Positions 35,180 through 46,230 are shown, numbered from the stretch's first letter. The stretch: 64,000 bases of DNA from Plicaturopsis crispa FD-325 SS-3 (GCA_000827205.1 KN832554.1:241263-305262), one strand, 5' to 3'. Numbers and translations: made by a program. The notes: generated by a model from the letters alone, not told the origin.

Positions 35180-38160
35180 ATGTCACGCAACGACACGCAC
35201 GAGTTCGAGTACCCTGCCCCGCCCGGGCTGGGTTACGCACGCCCCACGAACGGCTACCACCACAACCCATCTGCGTCGCTTGGCAGCTTCGTGCCTACAG
35301 ACCGACGAGCAGCGTATCCGCAGACGTTCGCACCGCGATCGGCAGGGATGCCCGATCATGAATATGCATATGGCGGCGGGGACGGCTGGGGGGCGCCAAA
35401 CAGACACACACCCGCCGCAGGACATAGTCAACCGCAAACGCAATTCAACTCCTTGTCTTCTAACCACAACCATCGTTCGTCCGCTCCCCTCCCCATTCCC
35501 CCTCACACCGGCGCAACCCCTTCATACCATCCCGCCGCGCCCGCCTCATTCAACGGACGCGAATCCTACACCTTCCGTCCCGTCCAGCGTTCCCCCAACT
35601 CGAACGCGCTCGCCACCCCGACGGTTCAACCCGCCCAGCCTTCTGTCAACACGAACATCTCTAACACGCGCTCTACACTTTGGTGGGGCGAACTCGAACC
35701 TTGGATGGACGAAGAATACGCAAAACAGGTCTGCGCGCTCATGGGTTGGGATCCAGTCAACATCAAGGTTCCCCATCCCGCGCCAGACCCGGTAACGGGC
35801 CAACAGGCGAACAACCCTGGATACTGCTTTCTGACGTTCCCGTCTCCTTCGCACGCTGCCTCTGTGCTCACTCAGATCAACGGTAGCGGCGGCGGGGCGC
35901 CTGTCACGATGCCGAACTCCAGCAAGCCATTAGTGCTCAACTGGGCGTCCTCTGTTCCAAACACGCCGCTCTCCTCTGGCTTCCCCCCTCAGGCCAGCGC
36001 CGCCAGCGTGGCTCAGCAGCAATTCCCTAAGGAATATAGCATTTTCGTCGGCGATCTCGCACCGGAGACGTCCAACTCCGATTTGGTCGCGGTTTTCCGC
36101 AATCCTGTACTCGGCTTGCGGAACGACAGGGAGCCAAAGTTCATTCGGCCGTTCCTTAGCTGCAGGAGCGCGAAAATCATGTTGGACCCTGTCACTGGCG
36201 TCTCGAGAGGCTATGGTTTCGTCAGGTTCGTCTATCAACCTAATATCTAGGGTTTCCGGGAAGGCTAATCATTGCGCAGGTTCACGGAGGAAGGCGATCA
36301 GCAGCGTGCGCTTATCGAAATGCACGGTCTCTACTGCCTTTCCCGACCAAGTAAGTAATGTAATGAGTTCGTTACAGAGTTCTCTGAGACTGATACACGT
36401 ATAGTGCGTATATCCCCGGCGACCGCGAAGTTCAAGCCACCGCCCGCCGCCTCAGGAGGGGACCTTCCTCAGGTCCAGTTTCCTCCTATGAATGGCGCGC
36501 CTAACGAGCACCCCTCACAAATGACGCTCGCACTTCCCCTCCCGAATTCCACCCAAACGAAGAGTGTATCTGCGCCTATCGCGGCTACTTCCTCGTCCAG
36601 CGTTTCGCCGCCCCTCGGCCCTAACCAGGGAATGTCTGCATCCGTATCTGGTTCATCGATGACTGCCTCCAATTCGACGCCATCGCTGAGCTCCGGCGCT
36701 AGTTCGAACACCCTCGCATCCTGTGTCTCCTCTGAGGATATGCTCAATCTTCCTCACAATGTACTAGCGCAGATTGCGCAGCAGTACGCCAATAGCAGTA
36801 ACGCCGGGCCGTCGTCCAAGAACGGCACATCACCGTCGTATCACCAGGACGAGCAGATGGGCGGGAACCACGATGCATCTGCGTACGGGGTTTCCGAGGA
36901 ATCGTGGAAGCACCATGCCCAGGCGCGGGCGATACTCGGAAACCTGATCGGACCGAACGGAGAGCAGCTCACGTCCACGGACCCGTACAACACCACTGTG
37001 TTCGTTGGAGGGCTGTCGCCCTTGATATCTGAGGAGACGCTGCGTACGTTCTTCGCTCCGTTCGGCGACATTCATTACGTGCGTTGGTTTCCATTAGTTC
37101 TCCAATTCATTGTCCTCTGACGCGTCGTGTCATAGGTGAAAGTTCCTGTCGGAAAACACTGTGGTTTCGTGCAGTTTGTGAGGAAGGCAGACGCTGAGCG
37201 TGCTATCGAGAAAATGCAAGGCTTCCCGGTCGGGGGCAGCAGGATCCGCCTCAGCTGGGGTCGGAGTCAATGTACGTTTCGTATTCTTGTTTCTGTGCAT
37301 CATCTCATGATTTTCCCCTGTATTCAGACAAGGCAGCGCAGGCCGCAGCACAGGCGGCACAATCGGCAGCACTCCAAACCCAGTTCCCTCAGGCACCTCC
37401 GCCCCCTAGCACGAGCGGCCTCAGCCCGGAGCAGGTGTACCAGCTCTTGCATAAGTTTGGTATCGAGGGGCTCCTTAGCCACAACACCGGTACCAATGTT
37501 GGCGAAGTAGACAATGGCATAATGAGCTATCCGATCAACGGCGCCAGCCTCTCCGAGGGCATCCCGTTCGATGCGGGCACATATGGGAGCGCAAGGCAGG
37601 GATCGAACGGGAGCATCGATGTGCGCCAGCACAATCAGCCGCTGACGAGCTTCTCGCCCTTCTCGCCTGACCCAAATCTGTACCTCCCCAACTCGAAGCG
37701 CGAGGAGTCGAACCCTGGCATGTATGCGCGGAACGAGCTCCTGCCTCATCCGTCGAAGAATTATGCACCTGGGTTCGGGCCGTCGTCGCAGCTGCTGCAG
37801 ACGCAGGGTATGCAGGGCCTCCAGAATGGAGGCGGGGGAAGCACAAAAGTCTCGCCGACCTCTACACGGCCGAACAGCGCTTCCCGTTACGGCTCGTTCC
37901 TCGACAGCACGCCGTCGTCGTTCCAGTTCGGCCGGAGCGGCTCGCGACAGGACCAGCCGCAGCCCATCTCGCGGCCGAACTCGACGCGCGGACAGTCGCA
38001 GGAACGCGGGCGCGGGGACGAACAAGAGTCGATCCAGGATCTGAACGGCACGCTTGCGAGTCTAGATCTGGACCAGTGGAAGTCCCCCGCTCTCGGTGCG
38101 GACAATAGGACCATGCAATTCCGGATGGGCGCGGTGCACCGCGGCACACCATCGCCTTGA
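35180..38160 (+). CDS. NAM8: Three-RRM RNA-binding protein, NAM8/Csx1 type
   Basis: Relatives are yeast Nam8 (U1 snRNP, meiotic splicing) and fission-yeast Csx1 (stress mRNA stability). After a Pro/Ser/Asn-rich leader of about 155 residues comes RRM1: TLWWGELEPWMDEEYAKQVC to GYCFLTFPS. RRM2 is YSIFVGDLAPETSNSDLVAV to RGYGFVRF, with an extended loop containing FIRPFLSCRSAKIML. The linker MRISPATAKFK is typical of this group. RRM3 is TTVFVGGLSPLISEETLRTFF to HCGFVQFVRKADAERAIEKM and IRLSWGRSQ. The tail is Gln/Ala-rich (KAAQAAAQAAQSAA) and then Ser-rich to 38160. Introns fall after GYGFVR, after SRP, after GDIHY and within SQY; all restore frame. Whether it acts in splicing or mRNA decay cannot be told from sequence. 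Confidence 0.92.
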
Positions 38161-39026
38161 GTGATATGACGCTCTCTATGTCCATGCCCGCTACGCCCCC
38201 ATGTTTTTCTTCTTCGTTCTATCCACCAACTATGCGCCCATCCCCGTTTTCTCTCATCGCTTGTCCGCAAACTATCGATTCTGGATACGGAACTTCTGCT
38301 TTTTATTGGGCTTTGAACGTTCTCCTAGCATGATCGTTACTCTGCCGCCCTTCCTTCCGTCTCCCGGTCCACGCCTCTCCACTCTCCTCATTTTTACGGT
38401 GACTATTACATTTCCCAATCTCATTTCGATCTACTACCACTTGTTTTGTTGCGTCTGCGTCTGCGAGCCTATATCTTTCCCGTCTGATCCCTTTTCTCGT
38501 CTTTTGCCTGATATCCTCGAACGTTTTCCAATTGAACTTGTCATGCATTGCAAAGTACATACACTCCCCAGTCGTGTCCTACCTTACTATTTCCCTCGAT
38601 CCTTACGGTCGTACTATCTCGTTCCTATTCCTTAGCGTCAAGTTGTTTCCAATGAATGAAATGTTTTCCCCAGCTTACGCACTGCGCATGCCATCGAAGA
38701 CGTGTTGTGTTTGAACGAATATTGGGTCGTGTGGGTCGTGTTGTCGAGTGAGTCTGACGATATCGCGGTAGTCGGGTGGTTCAAAGCGAGCTCGTTTCTC
38801 GCCATACACAGGCCCTATATCCAAGGAGCTCGTGAATCAGCGGGGCAAAGAGAGGAGGAAGGGTGGTGGGTATGGCCCAGTTCGTGTGTAGCGCTTTGAA
38901 TCGCACGTTCGCGATTACTGCATTTTTCTGCAATAGCTTCCTGGACGTCTATCTTTTGAGTACTAAGACAACATGGTATAAACAGCAAAAGACAACGTGA
39001 ACCGCGGTCCAATAACCATGAAACTA
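38161..39026. other. Spacer, mostly 3' UTR of the RRM gene
   Basis: This is T/C-rich DNA downstream of the NAM8-like stop codon. It contains open frames without motifs and no RNA gene. It lies between convergent genes, so both 3' ends probably fall here. Confidence 0.4.
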
Positions 39027-40025
39027 TCAATATGGCTTGAATCGTCGCGACTCCTTGAGTTTTTCGACCTTCGCCTTGTCCTCCTCCCAATTTTTCTGGA
39101 GTTCCATAAGATCTAGAAGAGCAATCAGCACCAACACATATACACGATACATGCAAACAGACGCACTTTTTCTCTGCTTCTCTGCGCGCTGGAACGAGTA
39201 AAACCCCTCCTTGTCGGCCCCATCCTTCTTTTTCCGATTCCGTTTGCCCCCACTCTCCTGGAACTTTTTGCTCGCGACGCCGACGCCGCCGCCCAGCGTC
39301 TGGCCGTACATGCCGCCGCGCGTGACGAGCGTGAAGCCGTCCTCGTCCACAATGGCCTCTCCCTTGCGGTACGGTGCATTTTGCCGCTTCTGCGCCTGCT
39401 CGTACTCGAACAGCTCCATATAAGAGTCCGCGTGTGCGCGCACTATGTCGAGTGGAGGTCGTAAGGAATCATGTAGGGCTGCGTAGTGATCGAGGCCAAT
39501 AGGTTCCTCGGCGGAGACTGGCCATGGCCGTATTTTTTTCGCGGGCTGGAGCGCCTTGTCGAGGGAAGACGAGTCTAGGAATACGATGTGTGCTGAACGG
39601 CCAGTTCGTCGTATCCTTCGGAGTGGCCTCGAGGGTAAAGGGATTACTTTCGGTGGTCGTGCCTCACCCTTCCCAACCTTTCGTTTTTTCCGTGGATGCT
39701 CTTCACTTGCGTCCTCTGCGTCCTCTTCTTCTGCGCTTTCCATGTCCTCATCGCTCTCACTCTCTACGTCCTCTGCCTCCTGCCTTGCATCCTGATCAAA
39801 TATGACCTTCTCCAACGGACCACAGTGCTTAAAGAAGAGTGCAAATTCCCGCTCGGTAGAGTATGGTGGTATATTGACTAGGAAGAGCGTACGATCTGTC
39901 GGTAGCGCACCAGTTTTCGGTTTCTTTGACCCTGCATGGCGATGCGCGTAGAGGTAATGGGTCGAGGATTTGTATGCTGTTGGAATGACCGTGAATCCGG
40001 CCACAGCAGATGGTAGGGCTGCCAT
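39027..40025 (-). CDS. RRP7: Ribosomal RNA-processing protein RRP7
   Basis: Rrp7 belongs to the UTP-C module of the small-subunit processome in the nucleolus and is needed for 18S rRNA maturation. The N-terminus (FTVIPTAYKSSTHYLYAHRH, RTLFLVNIPPYSTEREFALF, CGPLEKVIF) is the RRM-like Rrp7 fold. A strongly acidic block (ESESDEDMESAEEEDAEDAS) and a basic patch KKRKVGKGE follow. The C-terminal Rrp7 domain has DEDGFTLVTRGG, KKKDGADKEGFYSFQ and the closing LKESRRFKPY, a family hallmark. One intron of about 55 nt near 39117-39172 must be removed to give EKQRKNLMELQKNWEED; unspliced it stays open, so the spliced form is chosen by homology. The gene diverges from NDUFAF3 with 357 bp between starts. 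Confidence 0.93.
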   Translation of the reverse strand: MAALPSAVAGFTVIPTAYKSSTHYLYAHRHAGSKKPKTGALPTDRTLFLVNIPPYSTEREFALFFKHCGPLEKVIFDQDARQEAEDVESESDEDMESAEEEDAEDASEEHPRKKRKVGKGEARPPKVIPLPSRPLRRIRRTGRSAHIVFLDSSSLDKALQPAKKIRPWPVSAEEPIGLDHYAALHDSLRPPLDIVRAHADSYMELFEYEQAQKRQNAPYRKGEAIVDEDGFTLVTRGGMYGQTLGGGVGVASKKFQESGGKRNRKKKDGADKEGFYSFQRAEKQRKSASVCMYRVYVLVLIALLDLMELQKNWEEDKAKVEKLKESRRFKPY

Positions 40026-40381
40026 AGTATTTGCCTAAGTAGTTTGTAGATGAGCCGTATCTTTCTGCAGCTGCATGCGAGAGAAATTCTGCAATGATCT
40101 GGTAATTTTTTACGCTGATCTCGCCCAATTATGACTTGATCATGTCTAGATTTGGACAATTTAGGACCAATTTCACTCTTATGACGCGCTCAGCATTCGC
40201 GCCTGGTCGAGTAACAGGCCTTCCACAACCATCCCACAACGCTGCTACTCTTTGGACACGAAAAGCAGGCGGCATATATACAGCCCCAGGTTGAAGTCGA
40301 CTACCTCTTGGTATCTCGGACAAGGTGAGGTCCCTGCTGGACGTTGTTCTACAACGCGACTGACAACTTTGCCAGCCAGAA

Positions 40382-41036
40382 ATGAACATGCTATTTGGCT
40401 CCCTACGCAGGCCTCTCCTCAACCAGTGCAGGCATGCCCGAAGGTTTCACGTCGGGAGCACTCTACGCGCCGATACCCGCGCGGGATTGACCAACGTGCT
40501 CGCGGGAGACACTCCGCCGCCCATCATAATCAGCTCTTTGGACGAGAAGGGCATCCACCTTGAAGATGGCTTGAACATCCCATCTGCGTGTATCTTCCTG
40601 GACGGAAACGTGTTTCTGTGGGACGTTCCTTCGACACTGTGGGATGGGTGGACCAAGGAGCACTTTGAGATATTTGAGACCGTCGTCCCAAAGCCAGGTG
40701 CGAACGTCTCTGTTTGATCCTTGCACCGACATACCAGGCGACATGCTGATGAATATATACCTGCTACCTTAGAGCTCCTCCTGTTTGGTACTGGAAAGAG
40801 CATGTCTTTGCTTCCGCCGCATCTGAGGTTGCACCTGAACAAGATTGGCATACAAACCGAGATTTCAGACACGGCAAGTTTGCATCCTCTTGTCAACTTT
40901 TCGATCTTACACGCAGTAAATCTCATAGCGAAACGCCTGCTCGACGTACAATCTGCTCGCTGAGGAGGGACGTCGCGTCGCGGCTGCTTTATTGCCTCTG
41001 CGTCCCCGTGCATGGGTTCGACAGGACAAACCCTGA
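40382..41036 (+). CDS. NDUFAF3: Complex I assembly factor NDUFAF3 family
   Basis: This is a mitochondrial matrix factor that, with NDUFAF4, builds the Q-module of NADH:ubiquinone oxidoreductase. Residues 1-30 are Arg-rich without acidic residues (SLRRPLLNQCRHARRFH), a likely import presequence. The Mth938/DUF498 fold follows: IIISSLDEKGIHLEDGLNIP, CIFLDGNVFLWDVP, IFETVVPKPE, LLLFGTGKSMSLLPP, HLNKIGIQTEISDT, RNACSTYNLLAEEGRRVAAA. Exons are 40382-40697, 40773-40873 and 40929-41036. The second intron (40874-40928) has a GC donor (GCAAGT) and acceptor TAG; only this splice gives the conserved DTRNACSTYN. The 3' end faces the small minus-strand gene at 41145, only 108 bp away. About 174 residues is normal for the family. 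Confidence 0.92.
40874..40928 (+). other. GC-AG intron in NDUFAF3
   Basis: The donor is GCAAGT, directly after an ACG codon; the acceptor is CATAG. Splicing here joins SDT to RNACSTYN, the expected family sequence. No nearby GT donor keeps frame. GC-AG introns are a small minority of eukaryotic introns, and GCAAGT is their usual consensus. Confidence 0.75.
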
Positions 41037-41144
41037 GGCCTGAGGCAACGCATTCGCCTCACATGGAATCCTCGCGGTCATGGGTCAGACCAAAAGTACA
41101 TTGTCATTAATACTACAGGGAGTAATGCGGGCCAAGCGTTGATT

Positions 41145-41759
41145 CTATTCAGGGACCTCCTTCCGCTTTCCTCTGCTTGTGGCGCTTGGTTCGTCGTCGT
41201 CGTCTTCCAGGAGTGGAGGTAGCGTGACTTCGACAGGCAGTAGATTGCCTGTGCGTCCCAGCATAAATCGTGCGTGTTATTGAATACCATGAAATGACAA
41301 GAGGGCAAAGGGGGAGGAAGGCAATGCGAAACTGGCCGGAAGCACTCACCAACGTCGTCTTTGAACTGTATGAACACATGCTCCCAATTCGAGAGCCCGC
41401 TCTTCACCGTCTGCGACGCGTCGAGGACCTCGTAGTGGAAGGTGCCCTTGCCCTTCTCCCGCACACCTTTGCAGAGTTCGAACGCGTCTACGTCCGCAAC
41501 TTGAGGCACTGCTTCGTCGTCTGGTTCTTCTGGCACTCCTGACTCTTGCCTTGCCCGGATGGATGCAGCATGAGCCTGCAATGCGTCAAGCGCTTCGGCT
41601 TTGAGCGCTGCGACAGTTGTGCTCTGTGGCGCAGAGATGAGGATGGTCAGTTTGTGCGTTTTCAAGAGAAGTTGGTAGATTTTTGGCGGCGCTCGGGGAG
41701 GCTGTATCACAATTCAGCATTTGCAACTATCCTTGCCTTTCTGTCGCAACACGCACCAT
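41145..41759 (-). CDS. Small conserved-looking protein with ubiquitin-like N-terminus
   Basis: Three exons (41757-41759, 41350-41701, 41145-41248) give about 152 residues. The first coding exon is only the start codon: ATG is followed directly by GTGCGT, and the acceptor CAG precedes CCTCCCCGAGCG. The N-terminus PPKIYQLLLKTHKLTILIS with VAALKAEALDAL looks like a beta-grasp (ubiquitin-like) opening. An acidic middle and FELCKGVREKGKGTFHYEVLD follow, then a short acidic/basic end (LEDDDDEP, SRGKRKEV). I do not recognise a named family and the fold call is tentative. It shares a 149-bp divergent promoter with NDUFA8. Confidence 0.7.
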
Positions 41760-41860
41760 AATGAAACGATTCCGAGTGGGCTTTAGCAAAGAAAGCCGAC
41801 TTGGGATCGACGCGCTCGCGATTATTTAGACGGGCGCGTTGATTTCAGACTCCGCAAACT

Positions 41861-41865
41861 ATTGG
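41861..41865. promoter_or_regulatory. ATTGG (reverse CCAAT box) in the NDUFA8 divergent promoter
   Basis: ATTGG lies 44 bp upstream of the NDUFA8 start in the 149-bp gap between two divergent genes. CCAAT boxes bound by the HAP/NF-Y complex control many fungal respiratory genes. This is a motif match only; a 5-mer occurs often by chance. Confidence 0.3.
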
Positions 41866-41908
41866 TGACCACTGTCAACCGTTCCTCACCGAGTCTGCTG
41901 TTGCGAAA

Positions 41909-42618
41909 ATGAGCACATTTCACGACGGCGCCCAAGCGAGCAAGCCCTACGTCGACCCAACACCTCTCCCCGACAATGTGCCCAAGGTCCCCGAGCTAGG
42001 CACTACCAGTGCACCGCTCAAGAGCGCTGCGTTCTTCCTCGGGGCGTATTGCAAGGAGTACAATGGTGTGTGCCACAGAAACAAGTATTAACAGCTGTCG
42101 GAAGTCTGACAGGATTGGGTAGAGGACTTTATGCTGTGCAAACAGGAGAACCGCGACCCGGCACATTGTTTGAAGGAGGGCCGACGGGTGACCAGATGCG
42201 CAACTGACCTGTGCGTATCCCATACCTCCCAGAGTCCCTGTTATTCTCAACGGATATGATATTGTGTTTTCAGGATCACCAAAATGCGCGAGAACTGCCT
42301 ACAACAGTTCGACGCACATTGGAACTGCCTGGAGCAAAACAACCAGGTACGCATGCCGTCGTAGCAGGCCACCATATATCGCCAGCTCATATCCCGTCTG
42401 CTCCATCCAGGAATACTACTTGTGTCGGAAACCCGAGCGAACGCTGAACAAGTGCATGTTCGAGAAAATGGTGTGTGCAACTCGCCAAAGCCTCCGGAAA
42501 TGCTCTAACGCGTGTTTTGTGTCCGAAGGGTCTGACTAAAACCATTCCCGGGACGCCAGCGGGAAAGACGCCTATACATGAGGTGGAGAAACCAATATAC
42601 AAGGCGATCCAGAAGTGA
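41909..42618 (+). CDS. NDUFA8: Complex I subunit NDUFA8 (20.8 kDa, CHCH type)
   Basis: This is an accessory subunit of mitochondrial complex I on the intermembrane-space side, held by disulfides of twin-cysteine motifs. Four exons encode about 170 residues: PLPDNVPKVPELGTTSAPLK with SAAFFLGAYCKEYN, then DWVEDFMLCKQENRDPAHCL, EGRRVTRC, MRENCLQQFDAHWNCLEQNN, EYYLCRKPERTLNKCMFEKM and GLTKTIPGTP. The paired Cys residues spaced about nine apart (for example CLQQFDAHWNC and CRKPERTLNKC) are the CHCH signature. It ends in KPIYKAIQK, TGA 42616-42618. It has no cleavable presequence, as expected for Mia40-dependent import. Confidence 0.92.
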
Positions 42619-42875
42619 GACTGTGGCGGACACCCGATATCTAGTACCTCCCGGTGGAGCAGAGTTCTCTGACCGCAGTGTACACGACGCCGCATCCGCT
42701 TTCGTTTGACGCGAGTTGCATCGTATAATATATTCTCGTGGATTGAAATGTGCAACTTCAGTGCTTTGGCGTAGACTCTGGATTTCTGTACCTCTCAGTC
42801 TGAACCAATCAGACGCGCGAAATTTCCGAGGTAGTAGGCCAGCGCTCTCGGACTCGGCTGCATGAAACGCGCTGC

Positions 42876-44366
42876 ATGTTCGTCCGCTCCTTCAACGTAC
42901 AGGCGCGTTTCGTTCGCCGTCGTCGTTTATTCTCTACGTCGACGACCGCGCCATTGAAGCCAACGCACTCGATATATCTGTCGGACTCTACCAATCCATT
43001 ATTTAATCTCTCCCTCGAGGACTGGTGCGTCGCGTCGCCCGGCATACCATATCGTACTTACACTTGCATGCAGGCTATTTAGACACGCCCCAACCGAGGA
43101 CCCGCTCCTACTGATCTACCGCGACGACCCATGCGTGGTTATTGGACGCAACCAGAATCCATGGAAGGAGGTCAATATGGCCGCGCTCAAGCGCACCGGC
43201 ATACCGTTCGTGAGACGGAGAAGCGGCGGGGGAACGGTATACCACGTACGTGCATGTACTTGGACGTCCTATAAAGCGCCTTCATGCTAAACACCGCGGT
43301 CGATCGCACTATAGGACCTCGGTAACACAAATTTCTCTATACACCTTCCCCGGGCGGCGTTCGACCGCCATGCAACCGCGCAAGTCGCCCTGCGCGCAGT
43401 CCGCTCGCTGGACATCGATGCACGCGTAAACGACAGGAACGACATATGTGTTGGAAGCGATAAGATGAGTTCTTGTGTCTTTTTTGTCGCGTTTCGCATG
43501 TCCTGACAGGATCCACGGTATACGTTTCGGGATCCGCATACAAGATCGTGAACAGGCGCGCATATCACCATGGCACGATGCTCATCTCGACCCAGCTCGA
43601 CACACTGGGTGATCTCCTACGGTCAGACAAGGTGCGAGGGACTGACTGTATTGTTCGTACGAGCATTTAGTTAAGGTTCTCGCACTCTTAGGACACGATG
43701 ATCACCAAGGGCGTTGCGTCCGTTCGCTCTCCGGTGTGCAATCTCCGGCGGTTCAGCGCCACCGTGAATCACGACGCGTTCACGAAGGCTGTCATCGACG
43801 CGTTTCGCGAGGAATATGGCATACACGAGCAGGTAACGTGGTTCATTCGTGCTCCGGGTGATCACTTACGACCTTCGTCTACAGACTTGCGTCGTGAGCG
43901 AAAATGAGGACACGAAGGGGATCGAGTATATCCGCGCTGGTATGGCCGAGCTTCCAGTACGTTCATTGCAAATGGCTCTCGCTGTTTTGTGATTTATCAT
44001 CGTTGGTATATCCAGAGTTGGGAATGGGCGTATGGGCAAACGCCAGAATTCGTTTATACGCTGCAGCACGCATTCGAATGGGGAGACCTGGTAAGTTCCG
44101 CTGCCATTGCATATTCAACTCTGTTTCACCAAATGTCCGATGCTCAGACTGCAGAAATTCGATCGAAACATGGTATTATCCTGTCCTGTGCATTTAAATA
44201 TGCGAACGGTGAAGACGCGACATCTACGGGGCTGGGTGCTGTTAGGAAGGCGTTGGAAGGGCAGAGATATGGCTTTATGCAGGATTACTCGGAAAGCGGA
44301 GTACCCGTTGCCCAAGAGCCAGCGAAGGATGTATGGAATTGGCTTGTGGAATCAACACAGTTTTGA
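42876..44366 (+). CDS. AIM22: Lipoate-protein ligase / lipoyltransferase
   Basis: This mitochondrial enzyme attaches or transfers lipoate onto the E2 subunits of 2-oxoacid dehydrogenases and the glycine cleavage H protein; the yeast homologue is Aim22/Lip3-like, the human LIPT1. The Arg-rich start (MFVRSFNVQARFVRRRRLF) is a presequence. The BPL/LplA domain has SIYLSDSTNPLFNLSLEDW spliced to LFRHAP, then LLLIYRDDPCVVIGRNQNPW, VRRRSGGGTVYHD, LGNTNFSIHLPR, NDICV, and SGSAYKIVNRRAYHHGTMLI with the lipoyl-AMP-binding Lys. After KGVASVRSPVCNL come WEWAYGQTPEF, KHGIILSCAFKY and a short end. About seven introns are needed; the one near 43468-43512 has alternative donors. Confidence 0.9.
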
Positions 44367-44457
44367 ATATTTCAATGCTGCGAATGTGTATGTCTTGCTG
44401 AGCCCGACGCCAGTCTCTCCACAAGTATGCGGTGAATGTCATGCAGATGTATTGCAA

Positions 44458-44902
44458 TCAATCCTTCCGCTCGGTATACCACGCGCTATTTGTACTGAAG
44501 CTCGCCGGCGCACTTGTATTTGACTGCGTAATGGGTAGATATCGTTAGAAACGATAGCAGATAAATGCCAGCTGCACTCACTGTTTGTCCTCGGGGGTGA
44601 CCCGTTAAACGCCTGTCCCTGTCCATCATCATCTCGTCCCATGCATCTATGTTCCACCTAATGGGCTATAAACGAGTCCCGCGTTAGTTTCCGCACATTA
44701 TTCACCGAAACATAAGACAGTTACCTTTCCTTGGTTCTGTGCTCGTTTGGAGGCTCCCAAGAGCGTTCCGGCAGCCCCGAACATCACGGTGAGGAGACCT
44801 AAGTGAAATCCAGACACGCAGCGGTCAGAGACGTGCAACGCAGCGCATATCGAGCAGAATGTATGCACCAAAGGGGATGAGAGCTTCCCATGGGACAGGC
44901 AT
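44458..44902 (-). CDS. NDUFA1: Complex I subunit NDUFA1 (MWFE-like)
   Basis: This is a small single-TM accessory subunit of complex I, about 85 residues over four exons; no single frame shows it. It starts MPVPWEALIPFG (44869-44902). The TM exon is GLLTVMFGAAGTLLGASKRA and ends NQGK. The next exon is RWNIDAWDEMMMDRDRRLTG with HPRGQT. The last exon, TSAPASFSTNSAWYTERKD, stops at 44458. The WDxxMMxRDxRLTG block and the APAxFSTNSxWYTER end are the fungal NDUFA1 signatures. Each splice restores frame with normal GT-AG ends. It converges on the lipoate ligase gene with 91 bp between stop codons. Confidence 0.88.
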
Positions 44903-45357
44903 CGTTGGCAAGAGCTATAGCGTCGAGCAGGCTTGGAGACGGTGAGATTTGGCGAACTCGAGTTCGCGCTCGTTCCGGGTACGGTGGCAGAGTGTTTGGA
45001 GGTGTTTGCGATCTGCCTATTTGGGAATTGTGGCGGGTGCTTGCCTCGCTCAGAGTTGCCGCCAGTCCAGACAGAGCCGTTTTGCCTGGTGCCGGTGAGA
45101 GAGGGTATATATGCAGATGCATTTTGCGGGGAACCGCGGTACACTACGTAGCACAATCGAGGGGTATAGAGTGGAAGCAGACGAGTAATTAGTCAACAGT
45201 ACGTCGAATATGAACACGGGACAGCAGTGCTACTAGAGATATTAAACATCGACAGCATATTGGTACATGATCGCGAGCAAAGAGCCCATTTTCTCTGATA
45301 TCAACATAAGAAATAAGTAATGTGGATGCAGTATCTTGTACGGAGGATCAAGACGGG
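44903..45357. other. Spacer upstream of NDUFA1
   Basis: This holds the NDUFA1 promoter and the 3' region of the next minus-strand gene. Long frames on both strands overlap here (for example plus strand 44890-45192) but lack motifs. They run partly through NDUFA1 exons, so they are taken as chance. Confidence 0.4.
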
Positions 45358-46230
45358 TTATCCTTCCAGGCCGATTCCAGGGTATTGGAGCGGTATATAC
45401 TGGGGAGGGGGGTATTGAGGAGGGGAGTACTGGGGAGAAGGGTGATAGTACGAAGGTACGCGGTAGGCTGTTCCAGCTCCTGGAGCAAATACCGGCTCCT
45501 CATACCACATCGTCTGATCATCGTCAAGAGACGCTGCGAATTCCATTCTCGGAATGGATGGAGGCGCACCCGTCTGGTAGGCCCTAGGCACAAGGTCTGA
45601 GCGGTACGGGTTTACGGAGGCGGAGGTCGAGGATTGAGCGTGCGGCATAGAAGGCATGGTCGCGTGGGTTGGAAGGGTATGGTGGTGTACATTGGGAAGA
45701 GTGGAAGAGCGCGCGAGACTGCCACTCGGGGGAAGCGGAGGTTGCGGGTGAGGCATAGTGTTGTTTCGAGAAAGGGTGCTGCGAGGCTCCACTCGCAGAT
45801 GCTCTAAGCCCCGTCTCTCGTTGCTGCCCATCGATGCCCTTTCGTTCGCAGTTCCGTCACCGGGTCTGTGCACCCTTGCACTATCTGCGGATCCTTCCGC
45901 GATGTGCTCCTCGGTGTCACCGAGTGCCTGGGGTTTTTTTGTGGAGGAGGAAGGAGGATACACCTGCTCGCATAGTTCATCCACATAGATCTGGGCTCTC
46001 TCATCCCAGCGAAGAATCATCTGGCAAGAGGTAGGTGATTCGTGTGGAGTGCATGGAGAGAAACAGCGCTGGCCCCAAAAAGGGAACATAGAAGAAGGAA
46101 TCTAAACGCAGCATACGCGTCAGGTTTTATATGTTTTGGGATGAGTGAAGAAACGCACGCTGGATAACTCCTTGGGAAGCTCTTTTCCGCTGCTCCTGCA
46201 ATCCAGAAACCCAACTCGCTCCAGATCCAT
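45358..46230 (-). CDS. Unrecognised Pro/Tyr-rich protein
   Basis: Two exons (46159-46230 and 45358-46020) give about 244 residues, starting MDLERVGFLDCRSSGKELPK and joined in phase to MILRWDERAQIYVDELCEQV. The opening is probably helical; the middle is Ser/Pro/His-rich and disordered. The end holds short tandem units around QY (SPQY, SPPQY, PPPQY, PLQY) before GIGLEG. Frames upstream (46231-47000) may supply further 5' exons, so the start is provisional. I do not recognise a family. PPxY-like repeats could bind WW domains, but PPQY units here mostly lack the exact PPxY spacing to call it. Confidence 0.5.

Noticed and set aside
44890-45192. 100-codon plus-strand frame over the NDUFA1 promoter
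   Set aside because: It is antisense to NDUFA1 and has no motif; the minus-strand NDUFA1 model explains the conservation.
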